This document shows, piece after piece, positions 1 through 9,231 of a DNA stretch of 64,000 nt (the stretch's first letter is position 1; each line of letters starts with the position of its first letter). The notes beneath the pieces are model-generated. The model did not search any database. It had not been told where the DNA came from and was given only the letters and a program-made list of their open reading frames with translations. Source of the DNA: Glycomyces tritici (GTDB taxonomy: Bacteria > Actinomycetota > Actinomycetes > Mycobacteriales > Micromonosporaceae); the NCBI RefSeq assembly GCF_030403505.1, contig NZ_JAUEMJ010000001.1, positions 124,001 through 188,000 on the forward strand, in the 5' to 3' direction. A program made the position numbers and the translations under genes.

Positions 1-413
1 TCCACCGCGTCCACGAGCCGCTTGCCGTACACGAACGGCACCCCGGCCCCCGCCGCGTGCGCCTGGAGCAGTTCGGACATCCGCCCGCGCGGCAGGGTCG
101 TGTTCGCCGGAAGATCGGCGGCGGACTCGATCGTGCCGAGGACCTTCCCCGATCCCGAGTGGATGGTCATCCGCGGCGTGGGGATGCCCTCCCCCGCCAG
201 AACCCGGTCCGCGCCGACCACGCGCAGGGCGTTCAGGCCGTTGGAGGCCAACGTCAGCGGTCCTCCGCGCGAGCCCGTGCCCGGGCGGTGCGCCTCGAAC
301 ACGGTGGCGTCGATACCGGCCTTGGCCAGGGCCAGAGCGGCCACGGGACCGGCCACGCCGCCGCCGATGACGATCGCGGTGCGGGCCCGCCCGGTGCGTT
401 CCATGTCGTTCAT
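1..413 (-). CDS. FAD-dependent monooxygenase, N-terminal part (cut by window edge)
   Basis: The reverse-strand frame opens with ATG at 413 and runs off the left edge without a stop, giving 137 residues. Residues 14-30 (IVIGGGVAGPVAALALA) are a dinucleotide-binding GxGxxG fold followed by an acidic residue at the end of the second strand (VFEAH), as in class A flavoprotein monooxygenases of the UbiH/PHBH type. Such enzymes hydroxylate aromatic or polyketide substrates with FAD and NAD(P)H. The substrate cannot be inferred because the FAD/substrate C-terminal half lies outside the window. A second in-frame ATG at 404 is an alternative start. No clear Shine-Dalgarno sequence is seen. Family assignment is good; function is open. 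Confidence 0.75.
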   Translation of the reverse strand, partial: MNDMERTGRARTAIVIGGGVAGPVAALALAKAGIDATVFEAHRPGTGSRGGPLTLASNGLNALRVVGADRVLAGEGIPTPRMTIHSGSGKVLGTIESAADLPANTTLPRGRMSELLQAHAAGAGVPFVYGKRLVDAV

Positions 414-556
414 GGGGCGACCGTACGGCGCAAGCGGCCCAGGGCGCGTCATCCTCCGGTAGCGTTCGGGCATCGACCTGGGATGTATCCGAAATTCCGG
501 CGAGGCGCCCCACCCGCCCCTATAGTGAAACCGACTCACACAGGAGGGGTTTCATC

Positions 557-820
557 GTGGGGATGCAGGACAAGTTCAACGAGGCCAAGGACAAGGTCAC
601 GGACCGGACCGACGACGCGCGGGGCCAGGCCTCGGGCCGGACCGGCGACATGAGGGACAAGGCCTCGAACCGGACCGGCAACATGAAGGACAAGGCCGAG
701 GATCTGTACAACAAGGCCAAAGAGTCGCCGGCCGGCGATAAGATGGACGAATACGCCGACAAGGCGAAAGAGAAGGCCCAAGGCCTCCTCGGCAAGATGA
801 AGGGCGACAACGCCCGATAA
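557..820 (+). CDS. Small hydrophilic LEA-like / CsbD-like repeat protein
   Basis: An 87-residue, highly charged protein with no Cys or Trp and no membrane segment. From residue 5 to 81 it can be cut into seven consecutive 11-residue units; the clearest are DRTDDARGQAS (16-26), GRTGDMRDKAS (27-37) and NRTGNMKDKAE (38-48). An 11-residue amphipathic repeat is the hallmark of group 3 LEA proteins and is also seen in CsbD/Rv0909-like stress proteins. The likely role is stress or desiccation protection, but this is inference. The GTG start at 557 is chosen because AGGAGG at 542-547 lies 9 nt upstream; ATG 563 is the alternative. TATAGT at 521-526 could be the -10 box. The gene is monocistronic and faces secF. 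Confidence 0.75.
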   Translation: MGMQDKFNEAKDKVTDRTDDARGQASGRTGDMRDKASNRTGNMKDKAEDLYNKAKESPAGDKMDEYADKAKEKAQGLLGKMKGDNAR

Positions 821-867
821 CGCACGCGGCCTCGCGCCGCCGGTTCACGAGTGAGCCACCAGCGCGG

Positions 868-902
868 ATCGGCGGGCGGACCTACCAGGTCCGCCCGCCG
901 AT
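868..902. terminator. Bidirectional terminator hairpin between LEA-like gene and secF
   Basis: A perfect 16-bp inverted repeat (ATCGGCGGGCGGACCT at 868-883, complement at 887-902) with a 3-nt loop. It lies between two convergent genes, so it probably ends both transcripts. There is no strong T tract, as is common in high-GC actinobacteria. Confidence 0.8.
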
Positions 903-922
903 TCGTGTGCGCTGAGAATGCC

Positions 923-2122
923 TTAGCGACGCTTGCGCTTCTTCGCGCCGCCGCCGGAGCGGTTCCCGCCGCCCGAGCCGCTCGAAGCCTTCTCGGGCTC
1001 CTCCAGCAGCTCCAGCGGGAGGTCGTCGCTCTTGGCCAGCACGAGGCGGTCGTCGTCCCCGTCAACGGCCTTGTCAGCGGCCTTCGGGGCGCCCTTGCGG
1101 GCGGGCTTCTCGTCGTCCGCCCCGGACCGCTTGTTGGCGACCTTCTGGTTGTGGCGGCGGATGACGGCGGCGCGCTCGGCCATGTCGACCACCCACGGCG
1201 CGGCCAGGAAGATCGACGAGTACGCGCCCACGATCATGCCGACGAACAGCACGAGCGCGAGGTCCTTCAGCGTGCCGACGCCCAGCAGGCCCACGCCGAC
1301 GAACAGCAGCGCGGCCACCGGCAGCACCCCGATGAGCGAGGTGTTGATCGAGCGCATGAGCGTCTGGTTGATCGCGTCGTTGACGCCCTCGGCGAAGGTC
1401 TTGCTCCGGGTCTGGAGCAGCTGCGCCGTGTTCTCCTGGACCTTGTCGAAGACCACCACCGTGTCGTACAGCGAGTAGCCGAGGATCGTCAGCATGCCGA
1501 CGATGGTCGACGGCGTGATCTCGAAGCCGACCAAGGCGTAGAAGCCCGCGGTCAGCACCAGGTCGTGGACCAGCGCCGCGAGGGCCGCGATGGCCATGCG
1601 CCGCTCGAACCGGATCCAGATGAACACGCCCACCAGGACCATGAACACGCCGAGCGCGATCAGGGCCTGCCGGGAGACCGACTCGCCCCAGGTCGCCGAG
1701 ACCTCGGAGACCGAGATCGCCTCGGTGCCGATCCCGGCCTCGGCGGCGATCGCCTCGCGGATCGAGGAGGCCTCGTCCGTGGAGAGCTCGCCGATGCGGA
1801 CGATGTAGGACCGGTCCTCGCCCGAGCCCACGACCTGGCCGGAGGCCACGTCGGCCCCGGCCGAGGCGGCCGCGCTCTCGACGTCCTCGAGGGACGCGGC
1901 GGTCTCACCGGCCGGGACGTTGTACTGCACACCGCCGGCGAAGTCGATGCCGAGGACGAAGCCCTTGGTGAGCATGACGATCGCGAGGGCCGCGACGACC
2001 ACGGCGGAGGCGATGTAGAACTTCTTGCGGTGCGCGACGAACTGGAAGTCCGTCTCGCCCCGGTACAGCTGGCTGAAGATGTTGGGGCGCTTCTCGCCGC
2101 GCCCGGTCTGCTTGGTGCTCAT
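923..2122 (-). CDS. secF: Protein translocase subunit SecF
   Basis: SecF of 399 residues, partner of SecD in the membrane complex that uses the proton gradient to help SecYEG complete protein export. There is a first membrane segment at about 36-52 followed by the conserved GIDFAGG motif (58-64), a periplasmic-type domain, and a C-terminal block of five membrane segments. The C-terminal tail from about residue 330 is rich in Lys, Arg and Asp and ends in a basic cluster (KKRKRR); variable charged tails are usual in actinobacteria. The gene begins 9 nt after the secD stop, so they are co-transcribed. A terminator follows directly. Confidence 0.97.
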   Translation of the reverse strand: MSTKQTGRGEKRPNIFSQLYRGETDFQFVAHRKKFYIASAVVVAALAIVMLTKGFVLGIDFAGGVQYNVPAGETAASLEDVESAAASAGADVASGQVVGSGEDRSYIVRIGELSTDEASSIREAIAAEAGIGTEAISVSEVSATWGESVSRQALIALGVFMVLVGVFIWIRFERRMAIAALAALVHDLVLTAGFYALVGFEITPSTIVGMLTILGYSLYDTVVVFDKVQENTAQLLQTRSKTFAEGVNDAINQTLMRSINTSLIGVLPVAALLFVGVGLLGVGTLKDLALVLFVGMIVGAYSSIFLAAPWVVDMAERAAVIRRHNQKVANKRSGADDEKPARKGAPKAADKAVDGDDDRLVLAKSDDLPLELLEEPEKASSGSGGGNRSGGGAKKRKRR

Positions 2123-2131
2123 CGGATCTCC

Positions 2132-3964
2132 TTAGGCCTTCGCGGCCGCATCGGCGGTGGCCGGGGTCGCTTTGGAGTGGAGCCCCGAGAGGTGTTGGTT
2201 GCTGAGGACCCTGCCGCGGGCCATCCACTCGGCCAGCGGGTGGGTGAACACGAACACCACCAGGAGGTCGACGACCGTGGACAGGCCGAGCGTGAAGGCG
2301 AAGCCCCGGACCGGGCCGATGGCCAGGATGTACAGGACGATCGCGGAGATCATCGAGACGGCGCTGGCGGAGAGGATGGTGCGCCGCGCGCGGACCCAGG
2401 CCCTCGGCACGGCCGAGCGCACGGACCGGCCTCCGGCCATCTCCTCCTTTATTCGCTCGAAGTAGACGACGAACGAGTCGGCGGTGATGCCGACCGCGAC
2501 CACGAAGCCCGCGATGCCCGCGAGGGTCATCGTGAAGCCGATCTGGGTGCCCAGGAGCGACACGGTCGGATACAGGATCGCGGCCGCGACGACGAGGCTG
2601 CCGAGGACGACGAAGCCGATCACGCGGTAGTAGATGAAGCAGTAGATGATGACCAGCAGCAGGCCGATCGCCATCGCGAACACGCCCGCCTCGAGCTGGT
2701 CGACGCCGAGGGTCGCGGTGACCTCGTTGACGGTCTGGACCACGAAGTTCGTGGGCAGCGAGCCGAAGTTGAGCTGGTCGGCCAGCTGGTTGGCCTCGTC
2801 CGCGCTGAAGTCGCCGGAGATCTGCGTCGAGTTCGACGAGACCTCCTGGATGGTGGGGTCGCTGACGACCTCGTTGTCGAGGACGATCGCGACCTGCGAC
2901 TGCAGGTTCTGCGTGGTGAGGGCGCCCCACTTCTCGGCGCCTTCGGTGGAGAACTGCACGTTGACCACGAACTGGTTGAGGTTCGCCTGGTCGGTGCCGA
3001 CGTCGGCGGAGGTCACGTCGGAGCCGAGCACGGTCGCGGGCTGCAGCAGGTACTTGTACTGGAAGGTCAGCGACGGGTCGTCTGCCGCGGCGGGCTCAGG
3101 GGCCTTGCAGGCGGTGACCTCGATGTCGGGCTGCTGGACGGCGCCCGGCGGGCGCGCGTCGAGGGTCTCGCAGGTGATCTGCGGGAGGTAGAACTGCACG
3201 GTGGCCGGCAGGAGAGCGACCTCTTCGGGCGTGAGCGCGCCGAAGGGCTCCAGGATGGCGCTGGTGGCCTCGTCGGGGGCGGCGGTGAGCGCCTGGGCGG
3301 CCGCGGCCGCGTCGGGGCCGACCTTGGCCCACACCTCGTCGAGGGTGGCGGCCACTTCGTCGGTGGTGGGCGCCTGGCCCGAGCCCGCTTCGCTGGTGGC
3401 CTCTTCGCTCGGCGTCTCGGAGGCGTCCTCGGCGGGCGTCTCAGAGGTCTCGGCGGTGGGCTCCTCGCTGGCGGCGCCGTCGGTGGGCTCCTCGGTCGGG
3501 GCCTCCTCGGCGAGCTGCTCCTCGAGCGCGGAGGTGTCGGCGACCGAGTTGGTGACGATGCGGAACCGGAGTTCGGCGGGGGCGCCGACGTCGCGCAGGG
3601 CCTGCTCGTCGATGTCGTCGCCGGCGACGTTCACGACGATGTTCTCGTTGCCCTCGACGTAGACCTCGGGCTCGGAGACACCGGTCGAGTTGACGCGGCC
3701 CTCGATGATCTGGCGGGCCTGCTCCATGGTCTCGGGCGAGGGGGGCTCGTCACTCCCCTGCTGGTAGGCCGTCAATGTCATCGACAGGCCGCCTTGCAGG
3801 TCGAGACCGAGCTTCGGCGTGGGGAACTTCCATCCGGAGCCCGCCAGCGCGGCGACCCACAGGATCGCGAGCACCAGGAACAGCGCCACGAAGTAGGGGG
3901 CGACTGGCAGGCGCTTGCGCTGGATCTTCTTCCGTGGGCGGTCAGCGCCCGTTACTGAAGCCAA
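2132..3964 (-). CDS. secD: Protein translocase subunit SecD
   Basis: SecD of 610 residues. One N-terminal membrane segment (about 21-42) is followed by the LGLDLQGG motif (52-59) that begins the P1 extracytoplasmic domain. The C-terminal membrane block contains five segments and the conserved GITADSFVVYFERIKEE region next to SecF. Residues about 145-202 form an acidic, Glu/Thr/Ser/Ala/Pro-rich insertion inside the extracytoplasmic part, absent from E. coli SecD; inserts of this kind occur in other actinobacteria. The gene lies 156 nt after yajC and 9 nt before secF, the usual yajC-secD-secF order. Confidence 0.97.
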   Translation of the reverse strand: MASVTGADRPRKKIQRKRLPVAPYFVALFLVLAILWVAALAGSGWKFPTPKLGLDLQGGLSMTLTAYQQGSDEPPSPETMEQARQIIEGRVNSTGVSEPEVYVEGNENIVVNVAGDDIDEQALRDVGAPAELRFRIVTNSVADTSALEEQLAEEAPTEEPTDGAASEEPTAETSETPAEDASETPSEEATSEAGSGQAPTTDEVAATLDEVWAKVGPDAAAAAQALTAAPDEATSAILEPFGALTPEEVALLPATVQFYLPQITCETLDARPPGAVQQPDIEVTACKAPEPAAADDPSLTFQYKYLLQPATVLGSDVTSADVGTDQANLNQFVVNVQFSTEGAEKWGALTTQNLQSQVAIVLDNEVVSDPTIQEVSSNSTQISGDFSADEANQLADQLNFGSLPTNFVVQTVNEVTATLGVDQLEAGVFAMAIGLLLVIIYCFIYYRVIGFVVLGSLVVAAAILYPTVSLLGTQIGFTMTLAGIAGFVVAVGITADSFVVYFERIKEEMAGGRSVRSAVPRAWVRARRTILSASAVSMISAIVLYILAIGPVRGFAFTLGLSTVVDLLVVFVFTHPLAEWMARGRVLSNQHLSGLHSKATPATADAAAKA

Positions 3965-4120
3965 TGGTCGGTCTCTTCCTCAGAACTCGAATAGGGGCGG
4001 GCGCGAGGACGCCGCCGGCGCGCGGGGAGCGCGCCGCGGCTGTGCTCTCGCACACGTACCCTCGGCGGGCCTCATTCTAGGACGGGTGCCTCAAAGGCGG
4101 TGCAGGGCCCAGGGGTGGGG

Positions 4121-4585
4121 CTAGTAGTCCTTGCGGTCGGGGTTGCCCGCGTGCTTGCCCTTCTCGTCTTCGCCGGAGGCCTCGTCGGTGGCGCGGAGCT
4201 TGTCGAGGTCCTCGTCGGAGAGGGTGGCGTCCGCTTCGGCGAGCTCCTCGCCGGAGGTCTCCTCGGCGGTCTCGACGGTCTCGGCGGGGGTGATGACCTT
4301 GGCGATCGCCTGGCGGGCGAAGACCAGGAAGTTGTCGTCGCTGGCTTCGAGGGTGACGGTCTCGTCGTCGGAGTCGACGACGGTGCCGTAGAGGCCGCCG
4401 ATGGTCATGACGCGGGCGCCGGGGGCCACGTTGCTCTGCATGTCCTGCTGTTCCTTCTGCCGCTTGCGCTGCGGGCGGATCATCACGAAGTACATGAGGG
4501 CGATGAAGCCCACGATCATGATGAGGAACATGAAGTTCGAGCTGCCGGCGCCGTCCTGCGCGAGGACGTCTGCGGATGCGAGCAC
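4121..4585 (-). CDS. yajC: Preprotein translocase subunit YajC
   Basis: A 154-residue protein with a single N-terminal membrane segment (about 18-36, FMFLIMIVGFIALMYFVMI) followed by the family signature RPQRKRQKEQQ and a small cytoplasmic domain with the typical VMTIGGLYGTVV motif. The C-terminal 50 residues are acidic and low-complexity. YajC is an accessory subunit of the SecDF-YajC complex. It lies 108 nt after ruvB and 156 nt before secD. Confidence 0.95.
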   Translation of the reverse strand: MLASADVLAQDGAGSSNFMFLIMIVGFIALMYFVMIRPQRKRQKEQQDMQSNVAPGARVMTIGGLYGTVVDSDDETVTLEASDDNFLVFARQAIAKVITPAETVETAEETSGEELAEADATLSDEDLDKLRATDEASGEDEKGKHAGNPDRKDY

Positions 4586-4693
4586 GGTGGTGCCTTTCGT
4601 CGGTTGCCGTACAAAATGTCGATGTCGTCGGTGGGTGACGTGGGCGGAGTCTATCCCGCCGGGCGTGACGCTCCGTCCCCCCTATGGACCACC

Positions 4694-5755
4694 CTACGCG
4701 TCGCCGCTGCCGAAGAGCCCTTCGGCGTTCGGGGGGTTGAGGCCCAGGTGGTGCCAGGCGGCGGCGGTGGCGACGCGGCCCCGGGGGGTGCGGGCGAGGA
4801 GGCCGGCGCGCACGAGGAACGGCTCGCAGACCTCTTCGACCGTGTCGGGCTGCTCCCCCACGGCGACGGCGATGGTCGTCAGGCCGACGGGACCGCCGTT
4901 GAAGGTGCCGCACAGGGCGCGCAGGACGGCGCGGTCGAGGCGGTCGAGGCCCAGTTCGTCGACGTCGTAGAGGGCGAGCGCGTCGGAGGCGACCTTGGCG
5001 GTGATGACGCCGTCGGCGCGGACCTGGGCGAAGTCGCGGACGCGGCGCAGGAGGCGGTTGGCGATGCGGGGGGTGCCGCGGGAGCGGCCGGCGATCTCGG
5101 CGGCGCCGGCGGGGTCGATGGCGACGTCGAGGATGCCGGCGGAGCGGGTGCAGATCGCTTCGAGTTCGGCGTCGCTGTAGAACTCGAGCTGGCCGAGGAA
5201 GCCGAAGCGGTCGCGCAGCGGGCCGGTGAGGAGCCCGGCGCGGGTGGTGGCGCCGACGAGGGTGAACGGCTCGAGTTCGAGGGGGATGGCGGTGGCGCCG
5301 GGGCCTTTGCCGACGATGACGTCGACGCGGAAGTCCTCCATGGCGGTGTAGAGGAGTTCTTCGGCGGGGCGGGCGATGCGGTGGATCTCGTCGATGAAGA
5401 GGACTTCGTTCGGGCCGAGGCTGGTGAGGATCGCGGCGAGGTCGCCGGAGCGCTCGATGGCGGGGCCGGAGGTCTGGCGCATGCCGACGCCGAGTTCGGC
5501 GGCGACGATCATCGCGAGGGTGGTCTTGCCGAGGCCGGGCGGGCCGGAGAGCAGGAGGTGGTCGGGGGAGGCGCCGCGGCGGCGGGCGCCTTCGAGGAGG
5601 AGGCTGATCTGCTCGCGGACGCGGGTCTGGCCGATGACGTCGTCGAGCTTGCCGGGGCGGATGCCCTCTTCGGCGAGGCGGTCGAGTTCGGTGGCCTCGG
5701 CGGCGGTGAGGGCCGCTGTCCATTCCTCTGCGGAGTAGTCGTCGGGGCGTTCCAT
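4694..5755 (-). CDS. ruvB: Holliday junction branch migration ATPase RuvB
   Basis: A 353-residue AAA+ motor that drives branch migration of Holliday junctions together with RuvA. Walker A is GPPGLGKTT at 71-79, Walker B LFIDEIH at 119-125, followed by sensor 1 and arginine-finger regions ([17 protein letters not shown]) and the C-terminal winged helix ([18 protein letters not shown]). It begins 2 nt after the ruvA stop, in the ruvC-ruvA-ruvB operon. An N-terminal extension of about 25 residues compared with E. coli is normal in actinobacteria. Confidence 0.98.
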   Translation of the reverse strand: MERPDDYSAEEWTAALTAAEATELDRLAEEGIRPGKLDDVIGQTRVREQISLLLEGARRRGASPDHLLLSGPPGLGKTTLAMIVAAELGVGMRQTSGPAIERSGDLAAILTSLGPNEVLFIDEIHRIARPAEELLYTAMEDFRVDVIVGKGPGATAIPLELEPFTLVGATTRAGLLTGPLRDRFGFLGQLEFYSDAELEAICTRSAGILDVAIDPAGAAEIAGRSRGTPRIANRLLRRVRDFAQVRADGVITAKVASDALALYDVDELGLDRLDRAVLRALCGTFNGGPVGLTTIAVAVGEQPDTVEEVCEPFLVRAGLLARTPRGRVATAAAWHHLGLNPPNAEGLFGSGDA

Positions 5756-5757
5756 CG

Positions 5758-6357
5758 CTATCGCTTCCCGAGGAGGCGGATGGCCTGCTTGAGGAGTGAG
5801 GGCACGTCGGTGCCGTCCGCGCCTTCGGCGTCGAGCTTCTCGACGGCGGTCTCGGCCTCCTTGGCGGACCAGCCGAGGGCCTGGAGGCCCTGGCTGACCT
5901 GGGTCCTCCAGCCGCCGGGGCGGCCGCCGGGCTGTTTGGGGACGCCGCCGAGGTCGACGGGGCCGATCTTGTCGGCGAGGTCGAGGACGATGCGCTCGGC
6001 GCTCTTCTGGCCGACGCCGGGGATGCGGGTGAGGGTCGCGGTGTCGCCGGTGGCGATGGCGCGGCGGATCGCGTCGGGCCGGAGCACTTCGACGGCGTCG
6101 CGGGCGATGCGCGGGCCGATCTTCTGGGCGTTCTGGAGCAGTTCGAACAGGTCGCGTTCTTCGGCGGTGTTGAAGCCGTGCAAGGTGATCGAGTCCTCGC
6201 GGACGATGGTGGAGATGGCGAGGACGGCCTGCGAGCCGACTTTGAGGTTGGCGAGGGTGTGGGCGCCGGCGTGGACGGCGTAGCCGACGCCTTGGACGTC
6301 GACGACGGCGTAGGACTCGCTGACGGAGGCGATGGTGCCGGTGAGCTGGGCGATCAT
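5758..6357 (-). CDS. ruvA: Holliday junction DNA helicase subunit RuvA
   Basis: A 199-residue RuvA, close to the usual 200. It starts MIAQLTGTI with an N-terminal OB-fold, followed by two helix-hairpin-helix motifs ([13 protein letters not shown] and [16 protein letters not shown]) and a C-terminal UBA-like domain that binds RuvB. RuvA tetramers hold the four-way junction. The open frame continues upstream of the start, but ATG 6357 is right because it overlaps the ruvC stop in an ATGA junction (6354-6357) and gives the family N-terminus. Confidence 0.97.
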   Translation of the reverse strand: MIAQLTGTIASVSESYAVVDVQGVGYAVHAGAHTLANLKVGSQAVLAISTIVREDSITLHGFNTAEERDLFELLQNAQKIGPRIARDAVEVLRPDAIRRAIATGDTATLTRIPGVGQKSAERIVLDLADKIGPVDLGGVPKQPGGRPGGWRTQVSQGLQALGWSAKEAETAVEKLDAEGADGTDVPSLLKQAIRLLGKR

Positions 6358-6872
6358 CGGGCGCTCTCCTTCTTGACGGCGGCGGCGATCCGGGCCTTGA
6401 CGCCGCCGCGCCACAGGTGGCAGATGGCGATGGCGAGGGCGTCGGCCGCGTCGGCGGGCTTGGGCGCCTCCTTGAGGCGCAGGATGCGCGTGACCATGCT
6501 GGTGACCTGGCGCTTGTCGGCGGTTCCGCTGCCGCAGACGGCGGACTTCACTTCGGACGGCGTGTAGGTCGCGGTGGGCAGTCCGAGGCGGGCGCCGGCG
6601 AGGAGCGCGATGCCGGAGGCCTGCGCGGTGCCGATGACACTGGCCACATTGTGCTGACTGAAGACGCGTTCGACGGCCACGGCCTCGGGCTCGTGCTCCT
6701 CGAGGTAGGCGCGGAGGCCGTCGTCGAGGGCGAGGAGCCGGTCGGCAAGGGGCGCTTCGGGATCGGTGCGGACGACGCCGACGGCGACCATGGTGCCGGG
6801 TGCTCCGGGGCGGCCGTCGACGATGCCGACGCCGCACCGGGTCAGGCCCGGGTCGATCCCCATGACGCGCAC
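6354..6872 (-). CDS. ruvC: Crossover junction endodeoxyribonuclease RuvC
   Basis: A 172-residue Holliday junction resolvase. The four catalytic carboxylates are present: Asp7 ([10 protein letters not shown]), Glu68 (VAVERVF), and Asp141 and Asp144 (DAADALAIA). The GTG start at 6872 is preferred over the downstream ATG at 6863 because AGGAGG (6878-6883 on the reverse strand) is 5 nt upstream and this start gives the expected first strand. It is the first gene of ruvCAB. The upstream 270 nt is shared with the divergent exporter gene; I see no definite LexA box there. Confidence 0.96.
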   Translation of the reverse strand: MRVMGIDPGLTRCGVGIVDGRPGAPGTMVAVGVVRTDPEAPLADRLLALDDGLRAYLEEHEPEAVAVERVFSQHNVASVIGTAQASGIALLAGARLGLPTATYTPSEVKSAVCGSGTADKRQVTSMVTRILRLKEAPKPADAADALAIAICHLWRGGVKARIAAAVKKESAR

Positions 6873-7143
6873 GCGTTCCTCCTGTCGCTGGACTCGCGTC
6901 AGCTTATCCGGCCGCACTGACGTTCGGTCCGAAGCACGTCGTGGGGAGCGATCGTGTTGATCGCCGTCAGTCGGGAATCGGACCGGTGGCCTTGCCCATA
7001 AACCACTTGCCGGTCGGCTAGTAACGTGCTTGGCTTGTTGCAGGCCGGACCGGTCGCGCCCGCCTCCCATCGGCGAGCAGCGCGAGGCGCGATCCCGGCT
7101 TCCCGCCGTCCTTACTCCGCCCCGCGAACCTGTTGGAATCACT

Positions 7144-8394
7144 GTGTCTGCTGCTGTCTTCATCCCGCCCGTCGCCGCGCCCGGACACTCACGACGCTTC
7201 ATCGCCACGATGGTGTTCGTACTCGGCGCGCTCTCGGCGACCGCGCCGATCGCGATCGACCTCTACCTCCCCGCGTTCCCGGCGATGGCCGAGGCCTTCG
7301 GCAGCCCGGAGAGCCGCATTCAGCTCACCCTCACGTCGATGATGATCGGCATGGGCCTCGGCCAGGCCGTCATCGGCCCGCTCTCCGACCGGTTCGGACG
7401 ACGCAAGCCGCTGCTCATCGGCATGTCGGTCTTCACGCTCGCCTCGCTGCTGTGCGCGGTGGCGACCAGCGCGGACCTGCTCGTCGGGCTGCGCTTCCTC
7501 CAGGGTCTGTCCGGCGCGGCCGGCGTGGTCGTGGCCCGCGCGGTCATCCGCGACCACTTCTCCGGGGACGACATGACCCGGTTCACGGCGAAGATGATGT
7601 TCGTCACGATGCTCGCGCCGATGCTCGGCCCGATCGTCGGCGCCCAGCTCATCCGCTTCGGCCCGTGGCAGACCGTGTTCGTGTTCATGGCGGTCCTGTC
7701 CGCGCTGTCGACGTTCCTGGTGTGGAGGTTCCTCCCCGAGAGCCTCCCCGCCGAGGACCGGCGCACGATGACCGGCCGCGAGTTCGGCTCGGCCCTGGTG
7801 ACGCTGGTGCGCGACGCGCACTTCATCGCGCCCACGATCGCGGTGCTCATGAACTTCTCGATGCTGTTCACCTACGTGTCGACGTTCAGCTTCATCTCGC
7901 AGGAGGAGCTCGGGGCCTCCCCCGGCTTCTTCTCGCTGCTGTTCGCCTTCGGCACGCTCGCGCTGCTGGCCGGCAACCAGCTCAACATGCTCCTCATCGA
8001 CCGCTCCAGGTCGAGCAACCGCATGATCGCGGGCATGATCGTCTCGCTCTCGGGCGTCGCCTGGCTCGCGGGCGTGCAGTTCGCTGGCGCCGAGAACCTG
8101 TGGACGGTCCCGGTCGGGATCATCGTGATGATGTTCGGCTGCGGCATCGTGTTCCCGAACGCGGGCGCGGCAGCGATGTCCTCGCAGCCGCCGCAGATCG
8201 CCGGCACCGCCTCCGCGTTCATGGGCTCGCTCCAGATGGCGGCCGGCGGCGTCCTGCCGGCGCTCGCGACCGTGGGCGGCGTGACGCTGGCGAGCATGAC
8301 GCTCGGCATCGGCGTGTACGCGCTGGCGACGGCCGCCGCGGTCGCGTGGACGATCGTGGTCTACCGCCGCAAGCCGGTACCCGGCATCGCTTAG
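7144..8394 (+). CDS. MFS multidrug exporter, Bcr/CflA type
   Basis: A 416-residue, 12-helix major facilitator protein. The loop motif [14 protein letters not shown] between helices 2 and 3 is the MFS signature, and the [13 protein letters not shown] and [14 protein letters not shown] regions are typical of the Bcr/CflA drug:H+ antiporter subfamily. The frame is open from 7030, but GTG 7144 (MSAAVFIPP) gives the usual length; the upstream extension is Pro/Arg-rich and unlike the family. The gene is an insertion relative to the usual ruvC-yebC neighbourhood and is transcribed against yebC, from which it is separated by a terminator. The substrate is unknown. Confidence 0.88.
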   Translation: MSAAVFIPPVAAPGHSRRFIATMVFVLGALSATAPIAIDLYLPAFPAMAEAFGSPESRIQLTLTSMMIGMGLGQAVIGPLSDRFGRRKPLLIGMSVFTLASLLCAVATSADLLVGLRFLQGLSGAAGVVVARAVIRDHFSGDDMTRFTAKMMFVTMLAPMLGPIVGAQLIRFGPWQTVFVFMAVLSALSTFLVWRFLPESLPAEDRRTMTGREFGSALVTLVRDAHFIAPTIAVLMNFSMLFTYVSTFSFISQEELGASPGFFSLLFAFGTLALLAGNQLNMLLIDRSRSSNRMIAGMIVSLSGVAWLAGVQFAGAENLWTVPVGIIVMMFGCGIVFPNAGAAAMSSQPPQIAGTASAFMGSLQMAAGGVLPALATVGGVTLASMTLGIGVYALATAAAVAWTIVVYRRKPVPGIA

Positions 8395-8405
8395 ACGGCA
8401 ACGTG

Positions 8406-8439
8406 AAAGGGGCCCGCGGCATCCGCCGCGGGCCCCTTT
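8406..8439. terminator. Bidirectional terminator between MFS exporter and yebC
   Basis: A perfect 15-bp stem (AAAGGGGCCCGCGGC at 8406-8420, complement at 8425-8439), a 4-nt loop and flanking A and T tracts on the two sides, which makes it a classical intrinsic terminator in both directions. Confidence 0.88.
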
Positions 8440-8449
8440 TCGCCGGTCG

Positions 8450-9211
8450 CTACTCCGCGTCGAGCTGCGCGAAGACCTCGTCGCTGATGTCCGCGTTGGT
8501 CCACACGTTCTGGACCTCGTCGGAGTCCTCCAGGGCGTCGACCACGCGGAGCACCTTGCGGGCGCCGTCGACGTCGACCGCGATGTGCATGGAGGCCTGG
8601 AAGCCGGCCTCGGCCGAGTCGTAGTCGATCCCGGCCTCCTGGAGCGCGGTGCGCACCGCGACCAGGTCGGTGGGCTCGCACAGCACCTCGAAGCCGCCTT
8701 CGCCGAGGTCGTTGACCTCTTCGGCGCCGGCGTCGAGGACCGCCATGAGGATGTCGTCCTCGGTGAGCTTCTCGTCGGGCGAGACGATGATCGTGCCCTT
8801 GCGGGAGAACATGTAGCCGACCGAGCCGGCCTCGCCGAGCGAGCCGCCGTTGCGCGTCAGCGCCACGCGGACCTCGGCCGCGGCCCGGTTGCGGTTGTCG
8901 GTGAGGCACTCGATGAGCACCGCGACGCCGCCGGGCGCGTACCCCTCGTACATGAGGGTCTCGTAGTCGACGCCGCCGCCGTCGAGGCCGCCGCCGCGCT
9001 TGACCGCGCGGTCGATGTTGTCGTTGGGGACCGAGCTCTTCTTGGCCTTCTGGATCGCGTCGAAGAGCGTCGGGTTGCCGGTCGGGTCAGGACCGCCGGT
9101 GCGCGCCGCGACCTCGATGTTCTTGATGAGCTTCGCGAAGATCTTCCCCCGCTTGGCGTCGATCGCGGCCTTCTTGTGCTTGGTCGTCGCCCACTTGGAG
9201 TGGCCACTCAT
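8450..9211 (-). CDS. yebC: YebC/TACO1-family protein (translation/transcription factor)
   Basis: A 253-residue protein starting [16 protein letters not shown], the invariant YebC N-terminus, with the conserved [13 protein letters not shown] and YEGYAPGG motifs. The family has been described as DNA-binding regulators and, more recently, as ribosome-associated factors that relieve stalling at proline-rich stretches; which role applies here cannot be read from sequence. It follows pdxT by 20 nt on the same strand and is probably co-transcribed with it. The genomic position between pdxT and ruvC matches other actinobacteria. Confidence 0.96.
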   Translation of the reverse strand: MSGHSKWATTKHKKAAIDAKRGKIFAKLIKNIEVAARTGGPDPTGNPTLFDAIQKAKKSSVPNDNIDRAVKRGGGLDGGGVDYETLMYEGYAPGGVAVLIECLTDNRNRAAAEVRVALTRNGGSLGEAGSVGYMFSRKGTIIVSPDEKLTEDDILMAVLDAGAEEVNDLGEGGFEVLCEPTDLVAVRTALQEAGIDYDSAEAGFQASMHIAVDVDGARKVLRVVDALEDSDEVQNVWTNADISDEVFAQLDAE

Positions 9212-9231
9212 ACCGGCGTTCCTCGTTCCTA

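Noticed and set aside
851..3958. A 1035-codon open frame on the plus strand opposite secF and secD
   Set aside because: Low-complexity product rich in Gly, Arg, Val, Asp and His, exactly antisense to two certain genes; long antisense frames are expected in high-GC DNA.
4100..6283. A 727-codon plus-strand frame opposite yajC, ruvB and ruvA
   Set aside because: Antisense shadow with Gly/Ala/Glu repeats and no domain.
6358..6837. Upstream extension of the ruvA frame
   Set aside because: It overlaps ruvC in another frame; the family N-terminus and ATGA overlap place the start at 6357.
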